Assembly: GCA_027064085.1 (NCBI GenBank)
Contig: JAMOQH010000101.1
Span: 1 to 41,709 of the forward strand
Reading direction: 5' to 3'
DNA from: a bacterium
GTDB lineage: Bacteria; UBP6; JAFGXH01
DNA: 41,709 nucleotides
Each line of letters opens with the position of its first letter. Position 1 is the first letter of the stretch. The notes under the pieces were generated by a model. That model saw nothing but the letters and a program-made list of their open reading frames with translations, was not told the DNA's origin and searched no databases. The translations under genes were made by a program, and so were the position numbers. Below, piece after piece: positions 18,593-27,344 of the stretch.

Positions 18593-18955
18593 TTATCTCA
18601 AAAATTTCATGATGTTAGTTGTTGCCATTTTCATTTTTAGCCTTAATAAACCTAGATTTCCCTTTCTTACACTTACTGCTGCACCAAAGTATATTGAATC
18701 ATTAACCATTCTCATAACAATATAGTGAGAGCTTGAAGTAATTAGAACATCTTCAAATTCTCCCCAGTTTGTTACATTAAAGGATTCTCTAGATGATTTA
18801 ACTACTTCAGTAAAGTATGCTGCAGGCAACATAACATCTATGTTTTCATCAAAAGAACCACCTGCAACAGGTGTGCCATCTAAATTAACAATTGCAACAG
18901 CTGCAATTCCTGATATTTCCTTAGCCCAATTCATTATAAAACTTTGTAAATCCAT
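18593..18955 (-). CDS. Roadblock/LC7 domain protein
   Basis: This 120-residue single-domain protein matches the roadblock/LC7 fold: an opening helix (MDLQSFIMNWAKEISGI), strands AAVAIVNLDGTPVAGG, a central helix ending in VVKSSRESF, and strands DVLITSSSHYIVMRMVND and YFGAAVSVRKGNLGLLRLK. In deltaproteobacteria MglB-type roadblock proteins act as GTPase-activating partners of MglA in polarity and motility. No MglA-type GTPase is visible in this window, so the partner is unknown. The ATG lies 3 bp after the stop of the preceding PATAN gene, so the two are translated from the same message and probably interact. Confidence 0.88.
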   Translation of the reverse strand: MDLQSFIMNWAKEISGIAAVAIVNLDGTPVAGGSFDENIDVMLPAAYFTEVVKSSRESFNVTNWGEFEDVLITSSSHYIVMRMVNDSIYFGAAVSVRKGNLGLLRLKMKMATTNIMKFLR

Positions 18956-18958
18956 ATT

Positions 18959-19618
18959 TTACTCCAAAAAATTTCCATTCGGTAATAACAACTCGGATAC
19001 TTCTTTATTATTCTTTAGTAAAATAAATCTTTTACAATCTAATTTTTTACTTGATTTACAATAAACGCGTATCCACATATTTTTAATCCCCTCACTTTTA
19101 CAGTTTTCAAAAAGAGGGCAGTCTTCATAATTTTCACATAATTCACTAAATATTTCTTCTGATTCTTGGTTGTATTCTAAAATTGTTGCAATTTCTTTAT
19201 TTTCGTCAGAGTTATTATTTATTGTAGAATTTACACATTTTAATAAATCATCTGTTTCGTTTAGGGATTGTGGTTTTCTATTTTCTAAATTATCAATATA
19301 TTCTGCTGCTTGTAAAAGTAAATTACCTCTATCCTTTACATTTTCTTTTAACATTTTATTAATTTCTATATCTTTAAATACTCCATTTTTCCAACTCATT
19401 ATTTCGCAAAAAGCATCATTTCCTTTTTTTCCTGCTGAAGTTTTTGAAAATATTACTTTCCCAAGAAGAATTTGTATAACTCCAAGTAAATTACGAGATC
19501 TAACTTCAATAGTTTTGGTTTTTTTAGTCATTATTAACAATTGTAAGTAATCAAATAAGGATATACCTTTTATTGTTGCAGAAAATCCTTCTTCAAAAGA
19601 AGAAAATTTATCTTCCAT
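18959..19618 (-). CDS. PATAN/DUF4388 domain protein (paralogue 1)
   Basis: The start is taken at ATG 19618, which aligns with the start of the neighbouring paralogue (MEDKFSS against MDKNNFSS); a GTG nine bases upstream is the alternative. The 219-residue product has a PATAN domain in residues 10-125: GFSATIKGISLFDYLQLLIM, EVRSRNLLGVIQILLGKVIF, then ISWKNG-like SWKNGVFKDIEI. The C-terminal 90 residues carry a Cys cluster (CENYEDCPLFENC, then CKSSKKLDC) that could bind a metal or iron-sulphur cluster; this part is absent from the paralogue. It sits first in an operon with the roadblock gene and the amidotransferase. A scaffold role linking the roadblock protein to a signalling output is inferred. 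Confidence 0.85.
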   Translation of the reverse strand: MEDKFSSFEEGFSATIKGISLFDYLQLLIMTKKTKTIEVRSRNLLGVIQILLGKVIFSKTSAGKKGNDAFCEIMSWKNGVFKDIEINKMLKENVKDRGNLLLQAAEYIDNLENRKPQSLNETDDLLKCVNSTINNNSDENKEIATILEYNQESEEIFSELCENYEDCPLFENCKSEGIKNMWIRVYCKSSKKLDCKRFILLKNNKEVSELLLPNGNFLE

Positions 19619-19644
19619 AGCTCCCACCTGAATAAGACTCCTTT

Positions 19645-19674
19645 ATTCTAGCAGAAAATGCTTATAAAAATCAA
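19645..19674 (-). promoter_or_regulatory. Extended -10 promoter of the PATAN-roadblock operon
   Basis: On the minus strand: TTGATT (19669-19674), an 18-bp spacer and TAGAAT (19645-19650) preceded by TG one base upstream. AAAGGAG lies between it and the start. Confidence 0.55.
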
Positions 19675-19722
19675 CTAAATAATAAAAATCTAAATTTTCT
19701 ATATGTTTAATATGGTATAGGT

Positions 19723-20130
19723 TTATAAGTCAAGAGGTAACTCAGATAATAGTTCGTCATTGCTTTCAGGAGATAGTTCTTGTATTCTTGCTTTATCTAT
19801 TGCTTCTGTAGCTACTAATAGTAAATTTCTTGTATCTTTAATGTTTTCTCTTATACTTCCCATTATTTCCATATCTTTAAATGAGCCATTTTTCCAAGTC
19901 ATAATTTTCAAAAACGCATCTAAACCTTCTTGTTGAGTATTGTTTTCTGTTACTTTTGCAAAGATGATTCTACCGTTTTTAATTGCGATATAACCTAGTT
20001 TATTTTTAGATTTAATTTCAACTAATTTTCTTTTATTTGTCATTATTATTAATTGCAAGTAATCAAAAATAGAAATACCATTTATTGTAGCAGAAAATCC
20101 TTCAAATGAAGAAAAATTATTTTTATCCAT
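19723..20130 (-). CDS. PATAN/DUF4388 domain protein (paralogue 2, domain only)
   Basis: The start is ATG 20130, preceded by TTGGAGC. Codons further upstream overlap the consensus promoter at 20153-20181 and cannot be translated from it. The 135-residue product is a bare PATAN domain: GFSATINGISIFDYLQLIIM, IKSKNKLGYIAIKNGRIIFA, MTWKNGSFKDMEIMGSIREN. It is clearly a tandem duplicate of the next gene and lacks that protein's Cys-rich C-terminus. It ends in an acidic tail. It has its own promoter, with about 100 bp and a second promoter before the next gene, so the two copies can be expressed differently. Confidence 0.87.
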   Translation of the reverse strand: MDKNNFSSFEGFSATINGISIFDYLQLIIMTNKRKLVEIKSKNKLGYIAIKNGRIIFAKVTENNTQQEGLDAFLKIMTWKNGSFKDMEIMGSIRENIKDTRNLLLVATEAIDKARIQELSPESNDELLSELPLDL

Positions 20131-20152
20131 TATTGCTCCAATATAAAATCGG

Positions 20153-20181
20153 ATTATACTATCATTTTGTAAAATTGTCAA
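20153..20181 (-). promoter_or_regulatory. Perfect-consensus sigma-70 promoter
   Basis: On the minus strand TTGACA (20176-20181), exactly 17 bp, then TATAAT (20153-20158). Both boxes match consensus. Transcription should start near 20146, about 16 nt before the SD-bearing ATG at 20130. It implies strong expression of the small PATAN protein. Confidence 0.75.
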
Positions 20182-20198
20182 TTATTTAGTGATTACTT

Positions 20199-22925
20199 TT
20201 ATTCTGGTTCAGTGTACTTAATTGAAAAGCTAAGTATTTTTAGATTTCCTATATCTCCAGCATAATCATCACAGACTTTTAATCTTAATTTTTTATCTCC
20301 TAATGAGTTACCATTAAAGTTATCATAAGTTCTATTGATTAAATCTATATCTGCATCATTTTCAGGGTCATCATCTCTGTCATTATCTAAAATTGAAGAT
20401 GGAGTTGTTGATCTAGTCCAAATTTGAGTATAAGTTTCATCTCCTATAGCTAAATATATATTAATATCAGAAAGGTATTCATGCGTTAATAATAGTTTAT
20501 TCATTTTAAATGATTTTATTGTAGCTGTTGTAGAATCAACTTGATCTGAAAAATCAGCTTCAAAAATTTTACACTCATCATCAAGTAAATCATAATTTTG
20601 ATTGCCTGTATCAAAGAAAACTTCTTGCTTTATAACTTTTAGAGTGTAACTATTTTGATTATCATCCCACCAGCCTCTTACCTTTATAAAGTAATTCCCA
20701 TCAGTTGGGATCTCATAATTTATTACTTCTTGGTCATTTAATCCATAAGTGCCTTTTAGCTGAGTATTGTCATCGTCGTATAGAAAAATATCTAAGTCTC
20801 CATTAGAATTAATTAAATCAAGAGTTATTTTAATGCTATCACCTGCATTAAAATAATATTGATACCAATCGTCATCATAATCACAAATCATTCTTGTATA
20901 AGGAGTATTTAAATTAAATGATTTTGCTTCACTTTTAACATCATCTTGTTCAGCAACTGAATAGCTTTCTTCGTCATCAATACAACCGTTAAAAATATTG
21001 GCTGTAAGAGTATATGGGGAGTCACAATTGGATTTATATCCATATACTTTAATATAGTAGGTTTCTACAGTTTGAGTATTTCTAACATAAACAGTTTCTC
21101 GTCCTGTTGAATAAACTGATGAATCTACTTGTGAAAGATTTCCATCTACCATTTTATATAATTTTACATCAATATCACATTCTAAATCAACATGAGTATA
21201 GTTTACATCAACTTCTAGTCCAGAATTAGCTTCACTTTGTATTTTATACCAATCTTCATCACCTTCACATATAGTTAAATTTGTGTATTGACTATCTCTA
21301 GCATCTGCATCAACTATTAATGATGCAGTATCTGATGAATTATTAGATTCAAATTCATCATCACAAGCGATAGTTCCATTTTCAATACAAGTATTTTCAT
21401 CTTGATGATATCCAGCATTACAATTCCATGCACAATCATCAGGAAGTTCCCAACCACTACCGTCTGTATATGTAACTTCTACATCAACATTAACAGTAGT
21501 AGCATTTATTGGTGTAACATCATGGCAAGGAACTGTTTTGGTATTACTTACACATTGATTATTTTCTTCATGTTCGTTATCTGAACAATTAAGCCCATCT
21601 TCAATACAAGTATTTCCATCTTTGTGATATCCATCATTACACCCCCATGTACAATCTTCTGGATTGCTCCAACCAAGTCCTTCTGTATAGATTATTTCAA
21701 CATTGGAGTCTACTTTTGTTGCATTATTAGGTGTAACATCATTACAAGCTACCATTTTAGTATTACTTAAACATTCATTTGATTCTTTATGAAAATTTGT
21801 ATTACAATTCCAATTACATGCATTAGGAATAGTCCAACCAGAGCCTTCTGTATAAGTTATTTCAACTTGAGAATTTATTTTAGTTGCGTGATTTGGAATA
21901 TTGCTATCATCACAATCAACTTGTTTTGTGTTTGAAGCACATGAATTTCCTTCTTTATGAAAAGTAGCATTACAATTCCATAAACAATCTGCTGGAATAG
22001 TCCAACCTGCTCCTTGATTATATGTAATTTCAACTTGAGCTATTACTGTTGTTGCGTGTTCAGGAGTGTTTTCATTGCAATCAACCATTTTGGTATTATT
22101 TACACAAACGCCATTTTCTTCATGTTTACCTATTTCACATGTAAGTTCATTTTTTTCACATGATTGTCCGTCATTGCTCTTGTGAAAACCTTCATTACAG
22201 TTCCAAGCACAATCTTTAGGAATGCTCCAACCACTGTCACTTGTATATGTGATTTCTGTTTGTGTTTCTGTTTGTGTTGCATTTTCAGGAGTAACATCAT
22301 TGCAATCAACTATTTTGCTATTTGAAACACAGGTTTCAGATTCTTTATGAAAGCCACTGTCGCATAGGCAAATTCCCGCATCACAAGAAGAATTATTTCC
22401 ACAATTTATGTTTGCACAGGGGTCAACTTCACTACTAACACATTCTTCATTATCATTTTTACTGAATCCTTCATCACATTCTATTTCACAATATGGAATA
22501 GATTGCCATGAATTATTTTCAAATTTAATTTCAACATCTTTAACTATTTCATGACTATCTTTTGGAAGATTTGGATTGTTTTGGCAGGAAACTGTTTTTA
22601 TACTAATTACACATTCTCCATTCTCATCATGATAGTTATCATCACATAAGCATATCGGGAAATTATTATCATTATTACAAATTGTTCTGTGTTCTGTGTT
22701 GCAAGGATTGGGATTACATGGATTATTTGTTTCTGCTTTTTTTATACAAATTCCATATTTATCTTTGTAGCCCTCATCACATAAACACTTATAAGTGCTT
22801 CCATTTGGTTTACAGATAGTTCTATGAGCATCTTTGCAAGGATCTCCATTACACAAGCTATCCGCACTTGGGTTGGCACATGAGTAAATAAAAAGACTTA
22901 AAATTAAAAATAATAATTTATACAT
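20199..22925 (-). CDS. Large surface lipoprotein: EGF-like, six Cys-rich repeats, two PPC domains and a P-domain
   Basis: A 908-residue protein with a lipobox (LFIYSC, Cys16). Two EGF-like modules (about 20-110) come first (ICKPNGSTYKCLCDEGY, ICNNDNNFPICLCDDNY), with a third near residue 170. Six copies of a repeat of about 60-70 residues follow, with the pattern VDC(N/D)D-TP-NAT ... EITYTEGSGWTIP--C-WNCN-G-HK. Residues 535-655 and 660-770 are PPC (pre-peptidase C-terminal) domains (DDDWYQYYFNAGDSI, NGDLDIFLYDDD, GNYFIKVRGW). The last 130 residues resemble a proprotein-convertase P-domain (LLLTHEYLSDINIYLA, LRLKVCDDYAGDIGNL). No protease domain is present, so this looks like an adhesive or binding surface protein. 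It follows the VWA lipoprotein gene. Confidence 0.87.
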   Translation of the reverse strand: MYKLLFLILSLFIYSCANPSADSLCNGDPCKDAHRTICKPNGSTYKCLCDEGYKDKYGICIKKAETNNPCNPNPCNTEHRTICNNDNNFPICLCDDNYHDENGECVISIKTVSCQNNPNLPKDSHEIVKDVEIKFENNSWQSIPYCEIECDEGFSKNDNEECVSSEVDPCANINCGNNSSCDAGICLCDSGFHKESETCVSNSKIVDCNDVTPENATQTETQTEITYTSDSGWSIPKDCAWNCNEGFHKSNDGQSCEKNELTCEIGKHEENGVCVNNTKMVDCNENTPEHATTVIAQVEITYNQGAGWTIPADCLWNCNATFHKEGNSCASNTKQVDCDDSNIPNHATKINSQVEITYTEGSGWTIPNACNWNCNTNFHKESNECLSNTKMVACNDVTPNNATKVDSNVEIIYTEGLGWSNPEDCTWGCNDGYHKDGNTCIEDGLNCSDNEHEENNQCVSNTKTVPCHDVTPINATTVNVDVEVTYTDGSGWELPDDCAWNCNAGYHQDENTCIENGTIACDDEFESNNSSDTASLIVDADARDSQYTNLTICEGDEDWYKIQSEANSGLEVDVNYTHVDLECDIDVKLYKMVDGNLSQVDSSVYSTGRETVYVRNTQTVETYYIKVYGYKSNCDSPYTLTANIFNGCIDDEESYSVAEQDDVKSEAKSFNLNTPYTRMICDYDDDWYQYYFNAGDSIKITLDLINSNGDLDIFLYDDDNTQLKGTYGLNDQEVINYEIPTDGNYFIKVRGWWDDNQNSYTLKVIKQEVFFDTGNQNYDLLDDECKIFEADFSDQVDSTTATIKSFKMNKLLLTHEYLSDINIYLAIGDETYTQIWTRSTTPSSILDNDRDDDPENDADIDLINRTYDNFNGNSLGDKKLRLKVCDDYAGDIGNLKILSFSIKYTEPE

Positions 22926-22953
22926 TTTTACTCCAAAAGATTTCAGATGTTTT

Positions 22954-22981
22954 ATTATAACATAAAAGATAAAAAAAACAA
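22954..22981 (-). promoter_or_regulatory. Extended -10 promoter of the Cys-repeat lipoprotein
   Basis: On the minus strand TTGTTT (22976-22981), a 16-bp spacer, then TGTTATAAT giving an extended -10 (22954-22959). TTTGGAGT precedes the ATG at 22925. The gene can thus be expressed apart from the VWA gene upstream. Confidence 0.55.
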
Positions 22982-22999
22982 GTAGTTAATTGTTTGCCT

Positions 23000-24439
23000 T
23001 TACTTAACTTCTTTACTTATTATTGCTTTTAATTTTTCTATCATTTGTCTTTCTTTTGTTATTTGCTCATCATTTAAAATTGAATTGACTGCATCTAGAT
23101 CTGCTAATAGTTTATTTAATAATTCTTCTGCTTGGTAGTCTTGGCTCTCATAGTATAAATCACATACTTTTTTTAAAACAGTAATCATATTTACTAAAAA
23201 AGGAAGTTTTTCTGAACCACTGATAGAATATTCATAATTACCACTTGTTGTAGCAAATGGTGAAAAATATTTTGCTTCTGATTTTTCAAATTTAACATTA
23301 TCTAAGTTATCATAGCTCCATTCAAAATTGAATATTCTTTCATTATTCATAGGTATGATAATGTCACTGTTTGGATTATTATATTCAAACTCTATAGCAA
23401 TAGCTCCTTTACTCTTATTCAAGAATAATGTTTTAGCACTTAAGGTGATTTCATTACTCTTTTGTTCTGGTAAACCGTAAGAATTTAATATATTAAAATT
23501 TTCAGAAGATTTAATTTTTAAATTAAAGTTGTTTGCAATTGGAGATATTAAAAATTCAAAATTATCATCTAATTTATCTTTAATTTCAGAAATACTTGGC
23601 AGAAATATATAATTTCCTCCCCGAGTTTCAGAAATAGCTTTTGCTAATTCTTGTCCAAAATCAATTCCAACACCAAAAACTGTTAAACCTATATTATTTT
23701 CATAACTTTTTATGATATCAACAAATTCTCCTTCTCCTGTTGCATTTACATTAGGCCTTGCATCAGTAATAAGAATAATTCTCTTATTAGATTTTTCTCC
23801 ATTTGAATTTAATCTTTTGTATGCTTCTTTTAGGGCAGATTCTATATTGGTAGAACCGCCTACTCGAAAATCATCAACTTGATTCAATAAAGCCTCTCTA
23901 TTTGAACCAACTATAGATAAACTTCTTTCTACTGTAAAATCTTGATCGAAAGTGATAATACCTAAACTGTCTTCATTTCTTAATTTCTTTATAATTGACT
24001 TTATAGCTTCTTTAGATTGTTTAAATCTTTCTCCAGTCATAGAGCCACTTTTATCTAAAACTATAAATAAATCAACAGGAGTATGTTTAAAATTTTCACT
24101 ATTAATATTAGAAGACATTATAAGTTGTGCAATATATTTGTCTTTACCATTTTCAGAAATAATAGGTTTATATTTTGAGAAAACAGTTTCTATACATATA
24201 GTGTTATTACATTCAGAATTACTGTCTATAAAAAAATCATGTTCAGAAAATGCACCTTCATAGGTAAATGCACTAGATTTAGGAACAATACCTTCATCAA
24301 TTACTTCTTCTGCATAACCATTATCTTGAGAGCCTCCTGGAGTAACTCCTAATTTATTGCTTCCTAAATCAGCACTACCACAAGAAGGTAAAATTAAAAT
24401 GGTGAGTAAAAAAATAATACTTAATAAAATCCTTTTCAT
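23000..24439 (-). CDS. Von Willebrand factor A domain lipoprotein
   Basis: A 479-residue lipoprotein (LILPSC, Cys20). The VWA domain spans about residues 118-300 with a complete MIDAS start at D129 (DLFIVLDKSGSMTGERF), a threonine loop in RVGGSTNIESALKEAY and the late aspartate in IILITDARPN. This matches the secreted, calcium-activated-channel-like VWA proteins common in Gram-negative and environmental bacteria, which bind metal ions and protein ligands. The C-terminal part (300-479) is beta-rich and then helical (KVCDLYYESQDYQAEELL). SD GGAGG precedes the ATG. It is probably exposed on the outer membrane, alongside the adjacent Cys-repeat lipoprotein. Ligand unknown. Confidence 0.88.
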   Translation of the reverse strand: MKRILLSIIFLLTILILPSCGSADLGSNKLGVTPGGSQDNGYAEEVIDEGIVPKSSAFTYEGAFSEHDFFIDSNSECNNTICIETVFSKYKPIISENGKDKYIAQLIMSSNINSENFKHTPVDLFIVLDKSGSMTGERFKQSKEAIKSIIKKLRNEDSLGIITFDQDFTVERSLSIVGSNREALLNQVDDFRVGGSTNIESALKEAYKRLNSNGEKSNKRIILITDARPNVNATGEGEFVDIIKSYENNIGLTVFGVGIDFGQELAKAISETRGGNYIFLPSISEIKDKLDDNFEFLISPIANNFNLKIKSSENFNILNSYGLPEQKSNEITLSAKTLFLNKSKGAIAIEFEYNNPNSDIIIPMNNERIFNFEWSYDNLDNVKFEKSEAKYFSPFATTSGNYEYSISGSEKLPFLVNMITVLKKVCDLYYESQDYQAEELLNKLLADLDAVNSILNDEQITKERQMIEKLKAIISKEVK

Positions 24440-24581
24440 ATTTAACCTCCATAATCATAAGATAAATTATAATGAAGCAATTTATTTTCCTATTAAAAAC
24501 CCTCATTTTTTATTGTTTTTAATGAAAATCAAGTAAAAAATGTCCTAGTTTTATATTTTATTAAAAAAGGAAGAACTATTC

Positions 24582-24610
24582 TTGAAAACAATATCAATTT
24601 ATAATATAAT
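24582..24610 (+). promoter_or_regulatory. Near-consensus sigma-70 promoter
   Basis: TTGAAA (24582-24587), 17 bp, TATAAT (24605-24610). Transcription should start near 24617, 26 nt before ATG 24643. Two SD-like GGAG motifs lie in that leader. Confidence 0.65.
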
Positions 24611-24642
24611 ACAAATTCTTTATTAGTAGGAGTAGGAGAAAT

Positions 24643-25644
24643 ATGTCAGAGTTAAACAAGTCTAGATGGGTACTTGGAAAACGAGGTTTTTATGATAATT
24701 ATGCTATAACCTTTAAAATAGAACAACAATCGATATATATTACATTATTATATAATTTATTTTCACCAATAGATATTTATGATCCTCACTTAAAAATTTC
24801 TTGTTTAATACAATATAAAGATGACCCTTTAAAAAGTTTTTCAATTGAAGAAATCACAACTATGGAAAATGGTACATTTTCTTCCGAAACTTTTTTTGTA
24901 AAAATTAAAGAAAATATATTAAAAAACGAACGAATAAAAGGAAATATAAAGAATAATGACAATAATGTCAGTTGGGATTTATCTAATAAAGATTATCATC
25001 CGTCTTTACTATATCCGTTAAATGTATTTTATGACTTTAAATTACCTACAAATAAAATAGTTACACCTGCTATAGACTTGGCATTGTTTGGGGAATTTAT
25101 TATTAATAATAAAAAATATAAACTAGATGATGTAAAAGCTATTCAAACACATAATTGGGGTTCATCAAGGCCTTATAATTGGATTTGGGGACACAGTAAC
25201 AGTTTTAAAAATAATGAGGATAGTTTTTTTGAGGCATATATCTGTAAAAGGAAATTACCTTTAAATTTTATATCTCAAGCTATGTCGTTTTTCCACCTAT
25301 TTTATAAGGGAAGGTCTTATTATTTTAATAATCCAATATACATGTTAAAAAATAAAAATGATTATCACATAGGCTATTGGAGTTTTAAAACAGAAAATAA
25401 AGATTTAAAAATATCTGGTTCTTTTGAGGTAGAATATAAAGATTTAATTGCATTAAGATATAAAGATGTAAATAATGAAAGCTTATTTGCCCATTATACA
25501 ACAATTGGAAAATTAACTATTGACATATATCAAAAAATAGCTTGGAGTTATAATAAAATGGAAACATTAATTGATGAGAATAATGCATCTGTTGAATTTG
25601 TAAATAGATATAAAGATCCTCATGTTGAGCTATTAATTGATTAA
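24643..25644 (+). CDS. Lipocalin-like/CrtC-like protein of unknown function
   Basis: A 333-residue cytoplasmic-type protein with no signal peptide. The central signature THNWGSSRPYNWIWGHSNSF followed by FFEAYICKRKLP resembles the NWG/WGH-type motifs of double-calycin proteins related to hydroxyneurosporene synthase (CrtC), AttH and tocopherol cyclase. The rest is beta-rich, as expected for two calycin barrels. These families bind or hydrate hydrophobic ligands, but the assignment rests on motif resemblance only and no carotenoid genes are nearby. SD GTAGGAG is repeated before ATG 24643. It has its own strong promoter and lies 57 bp before deoC, perhaps sharing the message. Confidence 0.7.
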   Translation: MSELNKSRWVLGKRGFYDNYAITFKIEQQSIYITLLYNLFSPIDIYDPHLKISCLIQYKDDPLKSFSIEEITTMENGTFSSETFFVKIKENILKNERIKGNIKNNDNNVSWDLSNKDYHPSLLYPLNVFYDFKLPTNKIVTPAIDLALFGEFIINNKKYKLDDVKAIQTHNWGSSRPYNWIWGHSNSFKNNEDSFFEAYICKRKLPLNFISQAMSFFHLFYKGRSYYFNNPIYMLKNKNDYHIGYWSFKTENKDLKISGSFEVEYKDLIALRYKDVNNESLFAHYTTIGKLTIDIYQKIAWSYNKMETLIDENNASVEFVNRYKDPHVELLID

Positions 25645-25656
25645 AAGAAGAGAGTC

Positions 25657-25673
25657 GTGAATTTTATATTCAC
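25657..25673 (+). other. Small hairpin upstream of deoC
   Basis: GTGAAT and ATTCAC form a 6-bp perfect inverted repeat around TTTAT in the 57-bp gap before deoC. There is no U-run, so it is not a clear terminator; it could be an operator or an mRNA-processing stem. Confidence 0.25.
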
Positions 25674-25701
25674 ATTATAAAATAATTTACAGGAGAAAAA
25701 A

Positions 25702-26520
25702 ATGGAATTAGAACAAATTTTAAATCAAGTATTAGACAAAGTTAAGGAAATGATTCCTAAAAATGGAAATATTCAAAATGATAATAATGATGAAATTATT
25801 GATGCTGTTCCTTATATTGAGGCTGAGGCAAATATGGGAAATCAAGATTTTTCAGATTTATCAGAAGAAGAAATTATTGAAAGAATGCCTTCTTTCATTG
25901 ATCATACAATTTTAAAGGCAGATGCGACTAAAGCAGATGTTGATAAGGTTATTGATGAAGCTTTAGAATATAAATTTTATTCTGTGTGTATAAATTCTTG
26001 CCATACTGCTCATGTGTCTAATAGATTAGCAGATAGTGGGGTAAAAACATGTACTGTTGTTGGATTTCCTCTAGGTGCAATGAGTATTTCAGCAAAGGCT
26101 TTTGAAGCCAAAAAGGCGGTTGAAGATGGAAGTGAAGAAATTGATATGGTTATTAATGTAGGTGCTTTAAAATCAAAAGATTTTACTACTGTATTAAATG
26201 ATATTTCAGCTGTTGTTAAGGCTTCATATCCTGCAAAAGTAAAAGTTATTATCGAAACATCTTTATTAAATGAAGAAGAAAAGATAGTTGCATGTACTCT
26301 ATCTAAAACAGCAGGAGCTCATTTTGTTAAAACATCAACTGGTTTTTCAACTAGTGGTGCAACAGTAGAAGATATCGCATTAATGAGAAAAATGGTAGGT
26401 CCAAATCTTGGAGTTAAGGCAAGTGGTGGAGTGAGAGATCAAAAAACAGCAATTGCAATGATTAAAGCAGGAGCAAGTAGAGTAGGAGCAAGTTCTTCTA
26501 TTAAGATTGTAGAGGGGTAG
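25702..26520 (+). CDS. deoC: Deoxyribose-phosphate aldolase
   Basis: A 272-residue protein that should cleave 2-deoxyribose-5-phosphate to glyceraldehyde-3-phosphate and acetaldehyde in deoxynucleoside breakdown. The TIM-barrel domain runs from about residue 65: [53 protein letters not shown], the Schiff-base lysine in [14 protein letters not shown], and [14 protein letters not shown]. All core residues are present. The first 65 residues, acidic with [16 protein letters not shown] and EEEIIERMP, are an extension longer than in typical DeoC. SD ACAGGAG precedes the ATG. No other deoxynucleoside-catabolism gene is visible next to it. Confidence 0.95.
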   Translation: MELEQILNQVLDKVKEMIPKNGNIQNDNNDEIIDAVPYIEAEANMGNQDFSDLSEEEIIERMPSFIDHTILKADATKADVDKVIDEALEYKFYSVCINSCHTAHVSNRLADSGVKTCTVVGFPLGAMSISAKAFEAKKAVEDGSEEIDMVINVGALKSKDFTTVLNDISAVVKASYPAKVKVIIETSLLNEEEKIVACTLSKTAGAHFVKTSTGFSTSGATVEDIALMRKMVGPNLGVKASGGVRDQKTAIAMIKAGASRVGASSSIKIVEG

Positions 26521-26542
26521 TTCTTTTATTAGCCGTCGTTTC

Positions 26543-26559
26543 AACCCGATAAATCGGTT
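26543..26559 (+). terminator. Possible hairpin between convergent genes
   Basis: CGAT and ATCG with flanking C, A-rich bases form a short imperfect stem (one bulged C) 22 bp after the deoC stop, with only a modest T-run after it. It could end deoC transcription; evidence is weak. Confidence 0.25.
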
Positions 26560-26599
26560 TTACACGGTAAAAAGTAACTGCTAAGCATTTCTTTTTATA

Positions 26600-27343
26600 T
26601 TATTCTTTATTTAAAAATTTCCAAATTCTTTGATGCCAATCAGCAGTTGAATATAAATAAGCGAAGTTATCTCCACTATAGAGGTTGTTTTCAGTATTAG
26701 CATAAGAATTAATAGTTTGTTTAGTTAATTCTAGTGCTATTGAGCTTGCTTTAAGTAATTGTTTGGTGATTTTGGTAATTAATCCTTCTATTTCATCATC
26801 TGATGTAACATAAGATGCAATATTTAATTTTAAGGCTTCATTACTATTTATTATTCTACCTGTTAATAATAAATCTTTTGCTACTTTCATTCCAACAGTA
26901 GCAACTAATCGTTTTGTACATGCAACAGGTAATATTGCTCCTATTCTAACAGCAGGGAAACCAAGCTTTACATTTTCTGTAAATACTGAAATATCTGTAT
27001 TTAATATTAATCCGGCTCCGGCTCCAAGTGCAAAACCATCAACAATTGAAATTGTTGGTATTTTAAAATTAAATAGTTTATTCATAGTATTTTCCATTAA
27101 TATTGCAAATTCTTTTGCATCTATTGTAGATGGAAAATTTATTAATTCATTTAAATTCACACCTGCAGAAAAATTTTTTCCTTCACCTTTTAGTATTAAA
27201 ATTTTTATTTTATCATTACTTTCTATTTTATTTAGTGTTTCAGTAAATTCAATAAAAAATTCTCTTGTTAGTGAGTTTTTTTTAGAAGGGTTTGAGATTG
27301 TAACTATTGCAATTTCTTGATTGATTTTAGAATTTATAAACAA
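26600..27343 (-). CDS. Enoyl-CoA hydratase/isomerase family protein
   Basis: A 247-residue crotonase-fold protein. Visible elements are the N-terminal strand ISNPSKKNSLTREF, the first oxyanion-hole segment KGEGKNFSAGVNLNEL, and the second, IVDGFALGAGAGLILNTDISV, followed by VKLGFPAVRIGAILP. The position that is a catalytic Glu in enoyl-CoA hydratase reads as part of VRIGAI without a clear acidic residue, so isomerase or another crotonase activity is possible. The pathway is not evident, since no other beta-oxidation gene is nearby. It starts 1 bp after the stop of the small membrane-protein gene and must share its message. Confidence 0.88.
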   Translation of the reverse strand: MFINSKINQEIAIVTISNPSKKNSLTREFFIEFTETLNKIESNDKIKILILKGEGKNFSAGVNLNELINFPSTIDAKEFAILMENTMNKLFNFKIPTISIVDGFALGAGAGLILNTDISVFTENVKLGFPAVRIGAILPVACTKRLVATVGMKVAKDLLLTGRIINSNEALKLNIASYVTSDDEIEGLITKITKQLLKASSIALELTKQTINSYANTENNLYSGDNFAYLYSTADWHQRIWKFLNKE

Positions 27344-27344
27344 T

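Noticed and set aside
20131-20181. Upstream extension of PATAN paralogue 2
   Set aside because: The segment holds a perfect TTGACA-17-TATAAT promoter and would not be transcribed from it.
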